Positions 26,378 through 36,841 of a stretch of 64,000 bases of DNA are shown piece after piece. Position numbers and translations under genes: made by a program. Position 1 is the first letter of the stretch. Each line of letters starts with the position of its first letter. The notes under the pieces were generated by a model that made no database searches, was not told the DNA's origin, and worked only from the letters and a program-made list of their open reading frames with translations. Source of the stretch: Pseudooceanicola atlanticus (GTDB lineage: Bacteria > Pseudomonadota > Alphaproteobacteria > Rhodobacterales > Rhodobacteraceae); assembly GCF_000768315.1 (NCBI RefSeq), contig NZ_AQQX01000004.1:310001-374000 (forward strand), read 5' to 3'.

Positions 26378-26713
26378 ATGGATGACGCATTACGCGTGAT
26401 CGACCAGCGGCGCTTTGTCCGCTACGACGTCAATTGGGTCGGTCAGGCAGTATTTCCAACGGGCACGACGACGATCCGCGTGCTGGACCTGTCACTGGGC
26501 GGGGCGCGGATTGCGTTGCCCCTGCCCTTCGCCAGCTATCAGGCAGAGATCCGGCAATTAAGGCTGCCGGATATCGCGCTGCTGGCCTGCAGTCGGCGTT
26601 GGTCGACCGACCGGCTGGTCGGGGTTCAGTTCGACCAACCGGAACAGGCCTATGCCAGCCTCAGGACGATCATCGCCCAGCTGGAAGACAGGGTCAGGAG
26701 CTCAGCCGGCTGA
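26378..26713 (+). CDS. PilZ domain protein
   Basis: This is a 111-residue single-domain protein. The c-di-GMP-binding elements of PilZ are visible: RRFVR (R11 to R15, an RxxxR motif) and D37-L-S-L-G-G42 (a DxSxxG motif). A c-di-GMP effector role in motility or surface behaviour is expected from the family. The last 20 bp overlap the end of rnj on the opposite strand, so the two transcripts converge. An AAAGGGGG stretch provides the ribosome site. Confidence 0.88.
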   Translation: MDDALRVIDQRRFVRYDVNWVGQAVFPTGTTTIRVLDLSLGGARIALPLPFASYQAEIRQLRLPDIALLACSRRWSTDRLVGVQFDQPEQAYASLRTIIAQLEDRVRSSAG

Positions 26714-28367
26714 CAACGACGGTCACTTCGGGTTTCTTGCCGATCTCGTCATTGGCGCTCTGCCGGACGACCTTGCGCAGGGCGTCCTCGATCTTGTCGT
26801 CATCCGACAGGGTCTTGGCGTTGGCGCGCCCCAGGAACTGGCTCAGGTCTTCTTCCAGCACGTCCTGGAGGGAGGCATTGGAGCGTCCGGTTTCCGGCAG
26901 CCCCATCAGGTCGCACCAGGGGTCACCCAGCGGCTCGTCCGCTTCGTCCAGCACCACAGTCACGGTGACATGGCCGTTCAGCGCCATGCGGATACGGTCG
27001 CGGACGATCCCGTCCAGCGCCCCGATCTGTACCGACCCGTCCTTGTAGGTGCGCCCGGTCTCGACATAGTCGACCACTTCAGGCGCATTGCCCGACAGGG
27101 ACACCATCGTGCCGTTGACGGCCAGCACGCCCTTGCGCCGGTTCGCCTCGGCCAGCTTGGCATGTTCGCGCAGGTGGCGGTGTTCGCCATGCATCGGCAC
27201 GACGATCTGCGGGTTCACCACCTCGTGCATCTTCAGCAGGTCAGGGCGGTTCGCATGGCCCGACACGTGGTAGCGGCCGGAACTGTCATCAACCACGTCG
27301 ACGCCCATTTCCGAGAAGGCGTTGATGATGTGGATCACGCCCTTTTCGTTGCCGGGGATGGTCTTGGACGAGAAGAGGAAGGTATCGCCCTCCTTCATCG
27401 TCAGCCCCATATGCTTGCCCCGCGACAACTGGGCCGAGGCCGCGCGCCGTTCGCCCTGCGACCCGGTAACAATCAGCATCAGGTTCTCGCGCGGGATGTC
27501 CTTGGCGTCTTCCGGTGCCACGACCTTGGGAAAATCGGACAGCACGCCGCTTTCGATCGAGGCCTCGATCATCCGGCGCATCGCCCGGCCCAGCAGGCAG
27601 ATCGAACGGCCCGCGGCCTCCCCGGCTTCGGCCAGGGTCTTCACCCGCGCCACGTTGGAGGCAAAGGTCGTCGCGACGAACATGCCCTTGGCTTCGCTGA
27701 TCAACTTGGTGATCTCGGGGCCGACGATGGCCTCCGACCGGCCTTCATTGTCCGAGAAGACATTGGTGCTGTCGCAGATCAGCGCGCGCACGCCGGGGGC
27801 GGCAACCTCGCGCCACAGGTCTTCGTCGAAGGGTTCGCCGACCAGCGGTGTCACGTCCAGCTTGAAATCGCCGGTATGGATCACGCGCCCCTCGGGGCTG
27901 TCGATCACGAGAGCAGAGCTTTCGGGGATGGAATGCGAGATCGGCAGGAAGCCGATAGTGAACGGGCCGGCCTTGATCGTGTCGGGCCAGGCATTGGCGA
28001 TGGTCACGGCATTGTCGCCGATCCCGTATTCCGCCAGCTTGCCCCGCGCGATATTGCCGGTGAAGGCCCGCGCATAGACCTTGGGCGCGCCCAGCCGTTC
28101 GAACAGGTGCCCGATCGCGCCGACATGGTCCTCGTGGGCATGGGTGATGAACACCGCTTCGAGCCGGTCACGACGTTCTTCCAGCCACGCGATATCGGCA
28201 AAGATCAGGTCGACGCCCGGGGTGGTGTCCATGTCCGGGAAGGCCACGCCGATATCGACAAGGATCAGCCGCTCTTCTCCCGGGGCGCCATAGCCATAGA
28301 CATAGGCGTTCATGCCGATTTCGCCGGCGCCCCCAAGGGGAAGATAGATCAGCCGTTCATTGCTCAT
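26694..28367 (-). CDS. rnj: Ribonuclease J
   Basis: RNase J is a metallo-beta-lactamase-fold nuclease with 5'-to-3' exonuclease and endonuclease activity in mRNA decay and rRNA maturation. The 557-residue protein has the zinc motif THAHEDH (about residues 76-82), the beta-CASP region with SQGERRA and a MHGEHRHL motif, and a C-terminal domain. It is the last gene of the nuo-birA-coaX run, starting in an ATGA overlap with coaX. It converges on, and overlaps, the PilZ gene by 20 bp. Confidence 0.96.
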   Translation of the reverse strand: MSNERLIYLPLGGAGEIGMNAYVYGYGAPGEERLILVDIGVAFPDMDTTPGVDLIFADIAWLEERRDRLEAVFITHAHEDHVGAIGHLFERLGAPKVYARAFTGNIARGKLAEYGIGDNAVTIANAWPDTIKAGPFTIGFLPISHSIPESSALVIDSPEGRVIHTGDFKLDVTPLVGEPFDEDLWREVAAPGVRALICDSTNVFSDNEGRSEAIVGPEITKLISEAKGMFVATTFASNVARVKTLAEAGEAAGRSICLLGRAMRRMIEASIESGVLSDFPKVVAPEDAKDIPRENLMLIVTGSQGERRAASAQLSRGKHMGLTMKEGDTFLFSSKTIPGNEKGVIHIINAFSEMGVDVVDDSSGRYHVSGHANRPDLLKMHEVVNPQIVVPMHGEHRHLREHAKLAEANRRKGVLAVNGTMVSLSGNAPEVVDYVETGRTYKDGSVQIGALDGIVRDRIRMALNGHVTVTVVLDEADEPLGDPWCDLMGLPETGRSNASLQDVLEEDLSQFLGRANAKTLSDDDKIEDALRKVVRQSANDEIGKKPEVTVVVSRLSS

Positions 28368-29143
28368 ACGTTGCCCATTTCGCGATTGTAGTCGTGGATG
28401 ATCCTAAGTCCGTGGATCGTCAGGAATTCGTCGAATTCGTCATAGAGGGTATCGCCCTGACCGAAGAGCGGCGCAAGGCCCCCGGTCGAAATTACCTTCA
28501 TCGGGCGGTCATATTCAGCCTTGATCCGTTCCGTGATCTCGCGGACCAGCCCGACATAGCCCCAGAAGACCCCCGATTGCATGCAGGCCACCGTGTTGGT
28601 GCCGATGACCTTCTGCGGTTTGGTCACGTCCACATGGGGCAGCGCGGCCGCCATTTCATGCAGCGCCTGCAGGGACAGGTTCACCCCCGGCGCGATGATC
28701 CCGCCGACATAGGCACCATCCTCGGCCACCACGTCGAAGGTCGTCGCGGTACCGAAATCCACCACGATCAGGTCGCCGCCATACCGGTCGAACCCGCCCG
28801 CCGCATTGACCAGCCGGTCCGGCCCCACGACCGTGCCCTCGTCCACGCGGGGCTGGGTCGGCAGCAGGCATTCCGGTTTGCCCACCACGTAGGGGCGACA
28901 GTTGAAATAACGATCCGACAGGACGCGCAGGTTGAACACCACCCGCGGCACGGTCGAAGAGATGATGACCGCGTTGATATCCATCGGGATCTTGTGATGG
29001 GTCAGCAGCGTGGACAGCCAGACGTAATACTGGTCCGCCGTGCGCTGATGCTCCGTCGAGGTGCGCAGCGTGCACAGGAACTTTTCCCCGTCCCAGATGG
29101 AGAACACGGTATTGGTGTTGCCGCAATCGATCGTCAGAAGCAT
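28364..29143 (-). CDS. coaX: Type III pantothenate kinase
   Basis: CoaX phosphorylates pantothenate, the first step of coenzyme A synthesis. The 259-residue protein starts with the ATP-binding MLLTIDCGNTNTVFS motif (acidic D6). It then has the GPDRLVNAAG and VVDFGTATTFDVV motifs of the ASKHA fold, and GGIIAPG. Type III enzymes are not inhibited by CoA. The gene sits between birA and rnj and overlaps rnj by 4 bp. Confidence 0.96.
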   Translation of the reverse strand: MLLTIDCGNTNTVFSIWDGEKFLCTLRTSTEHQRTADQYYVWLSTLLTHHKIPMDINAVIISSTVPRVVFNLRVLSDRYFNCRPYVVGKPECLLPTQPRVDEGTVVGPDRLVNAAGGFDRYGGDLIVVDFGTATTFDVVAEDGAYVGGIIAPGVNLSLQALHEMAAALPHVDVTKPQKVIGTNTVACMQSGVFWGYVGLVREITERIKAEYDRPMKVISTGGLAPLFGQGDTLYDEFDEFLTIHGLRIIHDYNREMGNV

Positions 29144-29160
29144 GGGTCCCCTCCCCCGTT

Positions 29161-29922
29161 TCAGAAATAGATATCCGCCGCCGCGATGGCCTGTCGCCCG
29201 GCATCGGTCGTCAGGATCAGCTGGCCGGTGGCGTCAATCGTCTCGAACCGTCCCCGCGTCTCGGACGTGCCGGTGCGGGCGGTGATGTCGTTGCCCAGAT
29301 GCGCCGCACGATCCAGCCAGGCGCGGCGGATCGGCTCGAACCCGTAGGTGGCGAACTGGGTCTCGTAACGGGCAAAGGCGGCGGCGAGGAAGGTCAGGAA
29401 CTCCTCCGGCGCGACCAGGGCCCCGGTGACCGAGGCCAGCGCAACCGGCGGCACCGCCCGCGGCTCCAGACTGTCGATGGCCGGCACGGCGGCCAGGTTC
29501 ACCCCGACCCCGATGGAGGCACCACAGACCCGGCCGCCCTTCTGCAAGGTTTCCAGCAGGATACCGGCCAGCTTGCCACCGTTCAGCAGCACATCGTTCG
29601 GCCATTTCAGCGTCAGCCCCTCGACCCGCCCGGTCGCGGCGACACAGGCGTCGAACAGGGCCAGCGAAGTGGTGAATGAGCGCAGGGCGATCCGGTCCGT
29701 CGGATCGCCGGTCGGCAGGATCAGCGTGGTCGCGAAATTGCCCGCGGGCATCGCCCAAGCCCGGCCTCGCCGGCCGCGCGCCGCAGTCTGGTTCAGCGCC
29801 AGTATCCAGGTTGGACGCGACACACCCTGGGCAAAGCGTCTCTGCGCCTCGTCCAGGGTGCTGTCGATTTCGGTCAGGATCACGCGGTCATGGCCCTCGG
29901 GCCAGACCGTTGCCTGTGTCAT
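29161..29922 (-). CDS. birA: Biotin--[acetyl-CoA-carboxylase] ligase
   Basis: This enzyme activates biotin as biotinyl-AMP and attaches it to carrier lysines, such as the one in the MCC alpha subunit encoded in this window. The 253-residue protein has the ARGRRGRAW biotin-binding loop (48-56) and KWPNDVLLNGGKLAG. It lacks an N-terminal helix-turn-helix, so it is a monofunctional ligase without repressor activity. It begins 4 bp after the nuoN stop codon and is likely cotranscribed with complex I. Confidence 0.95.
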   Translation of the reverse strand: MTQATVWPEGHDRVILTEIDSTLDEAQRRFAQGVSRPTWILALNQTAARGRRGRAWAMPAGNFATTLILPTGDPTDRIALRSFTTSLALFDACVAATGRVEGLTLKWPNDVLLNGGKLAGILLETLQKGGRVCGASIGVGVNLAAVPAIDSLEPRAVPPVALASVTGALVAPEEFLTFLAAAFARYETQFATYGFEPIRRAWLDRAAHLGNDITARTGTSETRGRFETIDATGQLILTTDAGRQAIAAADIYF

Positions 29923-29926
29923 CGGA

Positions 29927-31363
29927 TCAGTTGACCAGAGACGCCGCCGCAGCCTGCGCCATATGGTCGATCCCGAAGAGGTTCACGACCCCAAGGACCA
30001 TCACCGCGGCCGAGCCCATCAGCAGCGCCCAGAGAACCGGGGACTTGCCGCTCTCGACCGTTGCGCCTTCGGCCCCGAAATACATGAAGAACACGATCCG
30101 CAGGTAGTAGAAGGCACCGATGGCCGATGCGACTGCCGACAGCGCCACCAGCCAGACCATGTCGGCCTGAAGCGCCGCCTGCCAGACACCCAGCTTGGCG
30201 AAGAAGCCCAGGAAGGGCGGCACGCCCGCCAGCGAGAACAGCAGAACCAGCATGGCCAGCGCCCGTGCCGGTTCGGCCTTGGCATAGAGGTTCAGCGACG
30301 CGATGTCGGTGACCGGCTCGCCGTCGCGCTGCATCGCCAGGATGAAGGCGAAGGTGCCGACATTCATCGTCACGTAGATCGCCATGTAGACCATCATCGC
30401 GCTGACACCGGCCGCATTGCCCGCCGCCAGGCCGATCAGGGCATAGCCCATATGCGCGATCGAGGAATAGGCCATCAGGCGCTTGATGTTGGTCTGGCCG
30501 ATGGCCGCGATACCGCCCAGGAACATGGACAGGACCGCGATCAGCGCCACGACCTGTTGCCAGTCGCCGACGGAATTGCCGAAGGCGTCATGCATGACGC
30601 GGGCGAACAGCCCCATGGCGGCAATCTTGGGCGCGGTGGCGAAAAAGGCGGTGATCGGGGTCGGCGCGCCCTCGTAGACGTCCGGCGTCCACATGTGGAA
30701 CGGCACGGCCGACACCTTGAAGGCAAAGCCCGACAGCATGAAGACGATCCCGAAGAGCAAGCCGATAGCCACCGGCCCCTCGCCCGCAGAGGCGATGATG
30801 CCCGAGAACAGCGTCGTGCCGGCAAAGCCATAGACCAGCGACATGCCGTACAGCAGCAGACCCGAGGACAGCGCGCCCAGCACGAAGTATTTCAGGCCCG
30901 CCTCGGTCGACTTGATGTTGTCCCGACGCAGCGACGCGACGACGTAAAGCGCCAGCGATTGCAGCTCCAGCCCCATGTAGACGGCCATCAGGTCCCCGGC
31001 AGAGACCATGACCATCATGCCCACCGCCGACAGGGCGACCAGCACCGGGTATTCGAACCGAAGGATGCCGCGGCGTTCCATGTATTCCTGGCCCATGATC
31101 AGGACCACGGCCGCCGAGATCAGGATCGTGACCTTGGCAAAGCGGGAAAACGCGTCGTCGACGAACATGCCGCCGAAGGCTGCGTTGCTGCCCTCGCCCG
31201 TCGTGGCGATCCAGATGGCGACCAGCGCCATGAACCCGGCGGTGATCCAGACCAGGGCCGAGGCCAGCTTGTCCTTGCCGGTGTAGACCGCGCCGACAAG
31301 TGCCAGCATGGCAAAGAGAGCGATCAGGATTTCCGGAAGGATGATGTTCAGATCAGCCTGCAT
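29927..31363 (-). CDS. nuoN: NADH-quinone oxidoreductase subunit N
   Basis: NuoN is one of three antiporter-like membrane subunits that carry out proton pumping in complex I. The 478-residue protein has about 14 hydrophobic segments. Conserved antiporter motifs include [14 protein letters not shown], the lysine-bearing [16 protein letters not shown] helix, [20 protein letters not shown], and [15 protein letters not shown]. It lies 14 bp after nuoM and is followed closely by birA. Confidence 0.97.
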   Translation of the reverse strand: MQADLNIILPEILIALFAMLALVGAVYTGKDKLASALVWITAGFMALVAIWIATTGEGSNAAFGGMFVDDAFSRFAKVTILISAAVVLIMGQEYMERRGILRFEYPVLVALSAVGMMVMVSAGDLMAVYMGLELQSLALYVVASLRRDNIKSTEAGLKYFVLGALSSGLLLYGMSLVYGFAGTTLFSGIIASAGEGPVAIGLLFGIVFMLSGFAFKVSAVPFHMWTPDVYEGAPTPITAFFATAPKIAAMGLFARVMHDAFGNSVGDWQQVVALIAVLSMFLGGIAAIGQTNIKRLMAYSSIAHMGYALIGLAAGNAAGVSAMMVYMAIYVTMNVGTFAFILAMQRDGEPVTDIASLNLYAKAEPARALAMLVLLFSLAGVPPFLGFFAKLGVWQAALQADMVWLVALSAVASAIGAFYYLRIVFFMYFGAEGATVESGKSPVLWALLMGSAAVMVLGVVNLFGIDHMAQAAAASLVN

Positions 31364-31377
31364 CGTTCAGACCTCCC

Positions 31378-32934
31378 TCAATGCGACGCGGCGGTGGCGA
31401 CCTGCGCATCGCCCAGGCGATCCGCGGCGGCCAGGGCCGTTTCATGGTTGTCGATCAGCGCCTCGACCGAGGGCCCGATCACATCGGTAACAAGGCTGGG
31501 ATAGACCCCCAGCAGCAGGGTCATGACGACCAGCGGGGCAAAGATCCACTTCTCGCGCGCGGTCATGTCGGAGATCGACCGCAGGCTCTCCTTGATCAGG
31601 TCGCCCATGACGACCCGACGGTAGAGGTAGAGCGCATAGGCCGCCGACAGGATCACGCCCGAGGTCGCGACCAGCGCCACCCAGGTGTTGACCTGGAAGA
31701 TACCGACCAGCGTCAGGAATTCCCCGATGAAGCCAGAGGTCCCCGGCAGGCCCACATTGGCCATCGTGAACAGCATGAAGATCAGCGCATAGGCCGGCAT
31801 CCGGTTCACCAGGCCGCCATAGGCGTCGATATCGCGGGTATGCATCCGGTCATAGATCACGCCGACACAAAGGAAGAGCGCGCCCGAGATGAAGCCGTGC
31901 GACAGCATCTGGAAGATGGCCCCGTCGATCCCCTGCTGGTTCGCCGCGAAAATGCCCATGGTGACGTAACCCATATGCGCGACGGACGAATAGGCGATCA
32001 GCTTTTTCATGTCTTCCTGCACCAGCGCGACCAGCGAGGTGTAGACGATGGCGATGGCCGACATCCACAGCACCAGCGGCGTCATCACGTCCGCCCCCAC
32101 CGGGAACATCGGCAGCGAGAACCGCAGGAAGCCGTAGCCGCCCATCTTCAGCAGGATCGCGGCCAGCACGACCGACCCGGCGGTCGGCGCCTGCACGTGT
32201 GCGTCCGGCAGCCAGGTATGGACCGGCCACATCGGCATCTTCACCGCAAAGGAGGCGAAGAAGGCGATGAACATCAGGGTCTGCACCCCGCCCACGATCT
32301 GGATGCCCAGGAGCGAGAACGTCTCGGACCCAAACTGGTGCGTCATCAGCGTCGGAATGTCGGTGGTGCCCGCATCCGCGTACATCGCGACCATGGCCAC
32401 CAGCATCAGCACCGAGCCGAGGAAGGTGTAGAGGAAGAACTTGAACGATGCGTAGATCCGGTTCGCGCCCCCCCAGATGCCGATGATCAGGAACATCGGG
32501 ATCAGGCCGGCCTCGAAGAAGAGGTAGAACAGGACCAGGTCCAGCGCCATGAACACGCCCAGCATCAGCGTTTCCAGCATCAGGAAGGCGATCATGTACT
32601 CCTTGACCCGCGTGTTCACGCCCCAGGAGGCGGCGATGGTCAGCGGCATCATGAAGGTGGTCAGCATCACGAACAGGACCGAAATCCCGTCGACGCCCAT
32701 CTTGTATTTCAGCCCCATCAGCCAGTCGCGTTCCTCGACGAACTGGAAGCCCGTATCGGAAGCGTCGAAGCCGAACAGGATGAACAGCGACACCAGGAAG
32801 GTGATGACCGTTGCGATCAGCGCGACCCATTTCGCATTGCGCGCGCCCGCCGCATCGTCGCCGCGCAGGAAGATCGCGAGGATCAGCGCCGCGATGGCCG
32901 GCAGGAAGGTGACGATCGAGAGAAGGTTGCTCAT
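31378..32934 (-). CDS. nuoM: NADH-quinone oxidoreductase subunit M
   Basis: NuoM is the central antiporter-like subunit of the proton-pumping arm. The 518-residue protein starts at ATG 32934, overlapping the nuoL stop by one base (TAATG). It shows [42 protein letters not shown] and [20 protein letters not shown], all characteristic of NuoM. The open frame upstream of this start belongs to nuoL read in another frame. Confidence 0.97.
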   Translation of the reverse strand: MSNLLSIVTFLPAIAALILAIFLRGDDAAGARNAKWVALIATVITFLVSLFILFGFDASDTGFQFVEERDWLMGLKYKMGVDGISVLFVMLTTFMMPLTIAASWGVNTRVKEYMIAFLMLETLMLGVFMALDLVLFYLFFEAGLIPMFLIIGIWGGANRIYASFKFFLYTFLGSVLMLVAMVAMYADAGTTDIPTLMTHQFGSETFSLLGIQIVGGVQTLMFIAFFASFAVKMPMWPVHTWLPDAHVQAPTAGSVVLAAILLKMGGYGFLRFSLPMFPVGADVMTPLVLWMSAIAIVYTSLVALVQEDMKKLIAYSSVAHMGYVTMGIFAANQQGIDGAIFQMLSHGFISGALFLCVGVIYDRMHTRDIDAYGGLVNRMPAYALIFMLFTMANVGLPGTSGFIGEFLTLVGIFQVNTWVALVATSGVILSAAYALYLYRRVVMGDLIKESLRSISDMTAREKWIFAPLVVMTLLLGVYPSLVTDVIGPSVEALIDNHETALAAADRLGDAQVATAASH

Positions 32935-35084
32935 TATTCCGCCCCTCCGGTCATCGTCATCCAGGTCACGAAGACCGCGATGCCGATCACCATGGCAAAT
33001 GCGTAGGTGAAGATGTAGCCGCTCTGCGCCCGGCCCGCGAGCCGGGTAAAGAAGGGGATGATCCCCATGGCCAGACCGTTGATGCCGCCGTCGATGACGT
33101 TGCCGTCGCCCTTCTTCCAGAAGAACTTGCCGATCCACATCGCGGGCCGAATGAAGATGAACGCGTAGATTTCATCGAAATACCACTTGTTCAGCAGGAA
33201 CAGGTACAGCGGACGGTTCGCATCGGCGACCCGTGCCGGCATCGACGGGTTCCAGATGTAGAACCACAGCGCCGTCAGCAGGCCGATCACCATCGCGATG
33301 AACGGGCTGACCTTGACCCAGGTCGGGGCGTGGTGCGCTTCGTCCATGACGTGGTTGTCGGGATGCATGAAGATCGCGCCTTCGGGGGCCATGCCGGTCG
33401 CGGCATGGGCCACGTCCTCGCCATGGCTGTCCGCCGCGGCGGTCTCACTGTGGTCGTCGGTCGCGGCCTCGTCACCGTGGCTGTCCGCAGCTGCGGTTTC
33501 GCCGTGATCGCCGGCCTCTTCGCCATGGCCGGCATCCGCCTCTGCATGGTGGGCGGGAATGCCGAAGAAGGCGTTCACCCGGTCATGCGACCCGAAGAAG
33601 GACCCGTACCAGACCATGCCCGAGAACACGGCGCCAAGCGCCAGGACACCCAGCGGGATCAGCATCACCTTGGGGCTTTCATGCGCATGGTCATGCGTAT
33701 GCTTGTCGCCCCGCGCCTCACCGAAGAAGGTCAGGAAGATCAGGCGCCAGGAATAGAAGGACGTGAACAGCGCCGCGACCACCAGCATCCAGAAGGCATA
33801 GCCCCCCGCCGTGCCGGCCCAGGCGCTTTCGATCACCGCGTCCTTGGACAGGAAGCCCGCGAAGCCGATATGGGTCAGCGGAATGCCCACCCCGGTGATC
33901 GCCAGCGTACCGATCATCATCGCCCAGAACGTGTAGGGCAGTTTCTTGCGCAGGCCGCCATAGTTTCGCATGTCCTGCTCGTGATGCATCCCGTGGATCA
34001 CCGACCCGGCACCCAGGAAAAGCATCGCCTTGAAGAAGGCGTGCGTGAACAGGTGGAACATCGCGACCGAGTAGACACCGACGCCTGCGGCCACGAACAT
34101 GTAGCCCAGCTGGGAACAGGTCGAATAGGCGATCACGCGCTTGATGTCGTTCTGCACCAGGCCCACGGTCGCGGCGAAGAACGCGGTGGTGGCGCCCAGG
34201 AAGGTGACAAACACCATGGCCTGCGGGGCGTATTCCATCAGCGGCGACATCCGGCAGACCAGGAAGACGCCCGCGGTCACCATGGTCGCGGCATGGATCA
34301 GCGCCGACACCGGGGTCGGGCCTTCCATCGCGTCCGGCAACCATGTGTGCAGGATCAGCTGCGCCGATTTGCCCATGGCGCCCACGAACAGCAGGAAGGC
34401 CAGCAGGTTCGCCGCATTCCACTCGGTCCACAGGAAGGTGATCTGGGTTTCCGCCAGCGTCGGGGCGGCGGCAAAGACGTCGTCGAACTGGATCGAGTCG
34501 GTCAGGTAGAACAGCCCAAAGATACCAAGCGCGAAGCCGAAATCCCCGACCCGGTTGACGATGAAGGCCTTCATCGCCGCCGCGTTGGCCGAGGGCTTGC
34601 GGTAGTAGAAGCCGATCAGCAGGTAGGAGGCGACACCGACGCCTTCCCAGCCGAAGAACATCTGCACCAGGTTGTCCGAGGTCACCAGCATCAGCATCGT
34701 GAAGGTGAAGAAGGACAGGTAGGCAAAGAACCGGGCGCGGTAGCTTTCCTCGCCGTCCTTGAAGTTCTCGTCATGCGCCATGTAGCCGAAGCTGTAGAGG
34801 TGCACGAGCGCCGAAACCGTGGTGACCACGATCAGCATGATCGAGGTCAGCCGGTCCAGCCGGATGCCCCAGGAGGTCGACAGCGACCCGCTTTCGATCC
34901 AGCGCAGCAATTCGATGTGCTGGGTTTCCGGCCCGTGGGTCAGAAAGACGATCCAGGACAGGAAACAGGCCAGGAACAGCAGGCCCGTCGTGACCCACTG
35001 CGCCCCGCGGATCGAGATGATCCGCCAGCCGAAGCCCGCGATGAGAGCCCCGAAAAGGGGCGCGAATAGGATGATCGACACCAT
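32934..35084 (-). CDS. nuoL: NADH-quinone oxidoreductase subunit L
   Basis: NuoL is the distal antiporter-like subunit of complex I, with a long amphipathic helix that runs along the membrane arm. The 716-residue protein has [43 protein letters not shown] (as separate helices) and [15 protein letters not shown]. Compared with the usual length of about 610 to 660, it carries an extra loop at about residues 515-590, rich in His, Asp, Glu and Ala, with an internal repeat. It starts 5 bp after nuoK. Confidence 0.97.
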   Translation of the reverse strand: MVSIILFAPLFGALIAGFGWRIISIRGAQWVTTGLLFLACFLSWIVFLTHGPETQHIELLRWIESGSLSTSWGIRLDRLTSIMLIVVTTVSALVHLYSFGYMAHDENFKDGEESYRARFFAYLSFFTFTMLMLVTSDNLVQMFFGWEGVGVASYLLIGFYYRKPSANAAAMKAFIVNRVGDFGFALGIFGLFYLTDSIQFDDVFAAAPTLAETQITFLWTEWNAANLLAFLLFVGAMGKSAQLILHTWLPDAMEGPTPVSALIHAATMVTAGVFLVCRMSPLMEYAPQAMVFVTFLGATTAFFAATVGLVQNDIKRVIAYSTCSQLGYMFVAAGVGVYSVAMFHLFTHAFFKAMLFLGAGSVIHGMHHEQDMRNYGGLRKKLPYTFWAMMIGTLAITGVGIPLTHIGFAGFLSKDAVIESAWAGTAGGYAFWMLVVAALFTSFYSWRLIFLTFFGEARGDKHTHDHAHESPKVMLIPLGVLALGAVFSGMVWYGSFFGSHDRVNAFFGIPAHHAEADAGHGEEAGDHGETAAADSHGDEAATDDHSETAAADSHGEDVAHAATGMAPEGAIFMHPDNHVMDEAHHAPTWVKVSPFIAMVIGLLTALWFYIWNPSMPARVADANRPLYLFLLNKWYFDEIYAFIFIRPAMWIGKFFWKKGDGNVIDGGINGLAMGIIPFFTRLAGRAQSGYIFTYAFAMVIGIAVFVTWMTMTGGAE
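33420..33506 (-). repeat. 54-bp periodic repeat inside nuoL (His/Asp/Glu-rich loop)
   Basis: Two segments 54 bp apart (33420-33452 and 33474-33506) encode related ETAAADSHG peptides with diverged codons. The whole loop is unusually rich in His, Asp, Glu and Ala. The repeat is in frame and does not disturb the gene. Confidence 0.6.
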
Positions 35085-35088
35085 GGGC

Positions 35089-35397
35089 TCAGCCTTTCAT
35101 CACGTTGACGTCTTCGACCGCGATCGTTCCGCGGTTGCGGAAGAAGCAGACGAGGATTGCAAGGCCGATGGCGGCCTCGGCGGCGGCGACCGTCAGCACG
35201 AACAGGGTAAAGACCTGCCCGGCCAAATCGCCGTGATACCAGGAGAAGGCGACAAGGTTGATATTCACCGCCAGCAGCATCAATTCGATGCTCATCAGCA
35301 GGATGATTATGTTCTTCCGGTTCAGGAAGAGCCCGAAGATGCCGATGACGAATAGCGCTGCGGCCACCGTCAGGTAATGTTCGATCCCAATCATCAA
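35089..35397 (-). CDS. nuoK: NADH-quinone oxidoreductase subunit K
   Basis: NuoK is a small membrane subunit whose buried glutamates form part of the proton path. The 102-residue protein has three hydrophobic helices, with the conserved [17 protein letters not shown] segment containing one essential Glu and [12 protein letters not shown] containing the other. It lies between a 64-residue small ORF and nuoL. Confidence 0.96.
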   Translation of the reverse strand: MMIGIEHYLTVAAALFVIGIFGLFLNRKNIIILLMSIELMLLAVNINLVAFSWYHGDLAGQVFTLFVLTVAAAEAAIGLAILVCFFRNRGTIAVEDVNVMKG

Positions 35398-35457
35398 TGT
35401 CCCTCCGGGTCGTGCCCGTCTTTGGTTTGTCTCGTCGACCCCTCGGGGCCTTTGTCT

Positions 35458-35652
35458 TCAGCCCAGCGGGCTCTTGCGTGCCAGCAGCCCGATCCGGGCC
35501 AGCTGGGCTTCGGTCCAGTTCCGCGACCGCTCGGGCAGCAGCGTCAGCCCCTGCCTGATCGCCCAGGCACCGGCCAACAGCTTCAGCGCCCAGAACGCCG
35601 CGTAGGCGGCGATCCCTGCGGGCGAGAGGAGAAAGGCGAACAGATCGCTCAC
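35458..35652 (-). CDS. Small membrane protein between nuoJ and nuoK
   Basis: This is a 64-residue ORF with a GTG start at 35652, preceded by an AAAGGGGGAAG ribosome site that overlaps the stop of the previous small ORF. One or two short hydrophobic stretches lie in the first 35 residues (LLSPAGIAAYAAFWALKLL), followed by a basic tail. I recognise no family. Comparable unidentified ORFs were noted in the nuo operon of Rhodobacter capsulatus. Its place inside a densely packed operon supports it as a real gene. Confidence 0.6.
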   Translation of the reverse strand: MSDLFAFLLSPAGIAAYAAFWALKLLAGAWAIRQGLTLLPERSRNWTEAQLARIGLLARKSPLG

Positions 35653-35664
35653 ACTCTTCCCCCT

Positions 35665-35817
35665 TTAGGCGGCGATGCCGGCCGCGCCCGTGGCGATGGC
35701 GGCCAATGTCATCGCCAGCGCAGGCACCATGCCGCGCCGGCCGGCGCGACGCTCGGCCAGCATGACCAGCGGAATGGCAGCCGCGAAGGCCACTGCGAAC
35801 CAGCTCGCCACCGGCAT
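35665..35817 (-). CDS. 50-residue membrane protein coupled to nuoJ
   Basis: This is a 50-residue ORF whose ATG (35815-35817) overlaps the nuoJ TAA by one base, so translation is probably coupled. It contains two hydrophobic segments (SWFAVAFAAAIPLVML and VPALAMTLAAIATGAAG) separated by a short basic loop (ERRAGRRG). No named family is recognised. Its size, membrane character and coupling suggest a small accessory protein of the complex I membrane arm, which is an inference. Confidence 0.6.
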   Translation of the reverse strand: MPVASWFAVAFAAAIPLVMLAERRAGRRGMVPALAMTLAAIATGAAGIAA

Positions 35818-36422
35818 TACAGGCCCTGCCCCGGCTTGACGTCCTTCAGCTCCATCGCCTTGGCCGGGTCGCGCCACATCTGGGCCAGAACGTTCTGGCG
35901 CTTGACGTCGTCGCGGTGGCGCAGGGTCAGGACGATCGCACCGATCATCGCGACCAGCAGGATCAGACCCGCCAGTTGGAACAGGATGAAGTACTGATCG
36001 TAGATCAGCAGGCCCAGGCCTTGCGTGTTCTCGCCCTCGGGCATCAGCGCCAGGCGGTTGCCTTCGGCCATCGCCGAGGTTTCCCAGCTGCCATAGGCCA
36101 GGCCGAACTGCATCAGCAGGATGACCCCGATCAGCAGCGCCAGCGGCATGTATTTCGCCATCTCCGCCTTCAGCGCGGCAAAGTCGACATCCAGCATCAT
36201 CACCACGAAGAGGAACAGCACCGCGACCGCGCCCACGTAGACGATGATCAGCAGCATCGCGACGAATTCCGCGCCCATCAGCACGAACAGCCCCGCCGAA
36301 GAGAGGAAGGCCAGGATCAGCCAGAGCACCGAATGAACCGGGTTCCGGCTGACAACGGTGAACAGCCCTCCCGCCAGGGTCGACAGAGCGAACAGATAAA
36401 AGGCCAGCGTTGCGGCAGTCAT
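35817..36422 (-). CDS. nuoJ: NADH-quinone oxidoreductase subunit J
   Basis: NuoJ is a membrane subunit at the junction with the quinone-binding arm. The 201-residue protein starts at ATG 36422 in a 4-bp overlap with the CMD-family gene; a longer upstream frame is not used. It shows [14 protein letters not shown] and the conserved [18 protein letters not shown] helix, with five hydrophobic segments in total. Confidence 0.96.
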   Translation of the reverse strand: MTAATLAFYLFALSTLAGGLFTVVSRNPVHSVLWLILAFLSSAGLFVLMGAEFVAMLLIIVYVGAVAVLFLFVVMMLDVDFAALKAEMAKYMPLALLIGVILLMQFGLAYGSWETSAMAEGNRLALMPEGENTQGLGLLIYDQYFILFQLAGLILLVAMIGAIVLTLRHRDDVKRQNVLAQMWRDPAKAMELKDVKPGQGL

Positions 36423-36841
36423 TCTTGGTCCCCTTCCTTTTGCGCGGCTTCGTGATCGCGGATCACATCCTGCGCGATTTCGCCCGCCCGGGTCATGGCG
36501 GGTATGCCGGCAAACATCGACATCTGTGCGATGCATTCGGCGATTTCCTGTTTCTTTGCCCCCAGCTCAAGCAGGTGGCGAACGGTCATCCGGATCTGTG
36601 CTTCGGCCTGGGCGCCCTGCATGGTCAGCCCGGCCAGCGTCAGGTACAGCCGCGTCTTGGCATCCAGACCTTCGGTGTTGAAGGTGTTGCCAAAGGCCAT
36701 TTCCATCCATTCCTTGGGCATGGTCGGCCAGAGCGCGTCGAATCCCTTGGGGGTAAAGCTTTCCAGCGCCGGGTTCATGGATTTCACCATCTCCTGCGCC
36801 TGCTGCATCATCATCTCGAACGGGGTCTTGGGATCGCTCAT
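36419..36841 (-). CDS. Carboxymuconolactone decarboxylase (CMD)-family protein in nuo operon
   Basis: This is a 140-residue helical protein. The central stretch from about 60 to 110 ([14 protein letters not shown], then [25 protein letters not shown]) matches the CMD/AhpD fold. The CxxC redox pair of AhpD-type enzymes is absent, so peroxidase activity is unlikely. The N-terminus ([17 protein letters not shown]) is amphipathic. It is embedded between nuoI and nuoJ with overlaps on both sides. A role in assembly or regulation of complex I is conceivable but unproven. Confidence 0.8.
   Translation of the reverse strand: MSDPKTPFEMMMQQAQEMVKSMNPALESFTPKGFDALWPTMPKEWMEMAFGNTFNTEGLDAKTRLYLTLAGLTMQGAQAEAQIRMTVRHLLELGAKKQEIAECIAQMSMFAGIPAMTRAGEIAQDVIRDHEAAQKEGDQE

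Noticed and set aside
31381-33006. 541-residue plus-strand frame opposite nuoM
   Set aside because: It is composed of Arg, His, Asp and Gln runs that mirror membrane codons on the other strand; nuoM is certain.
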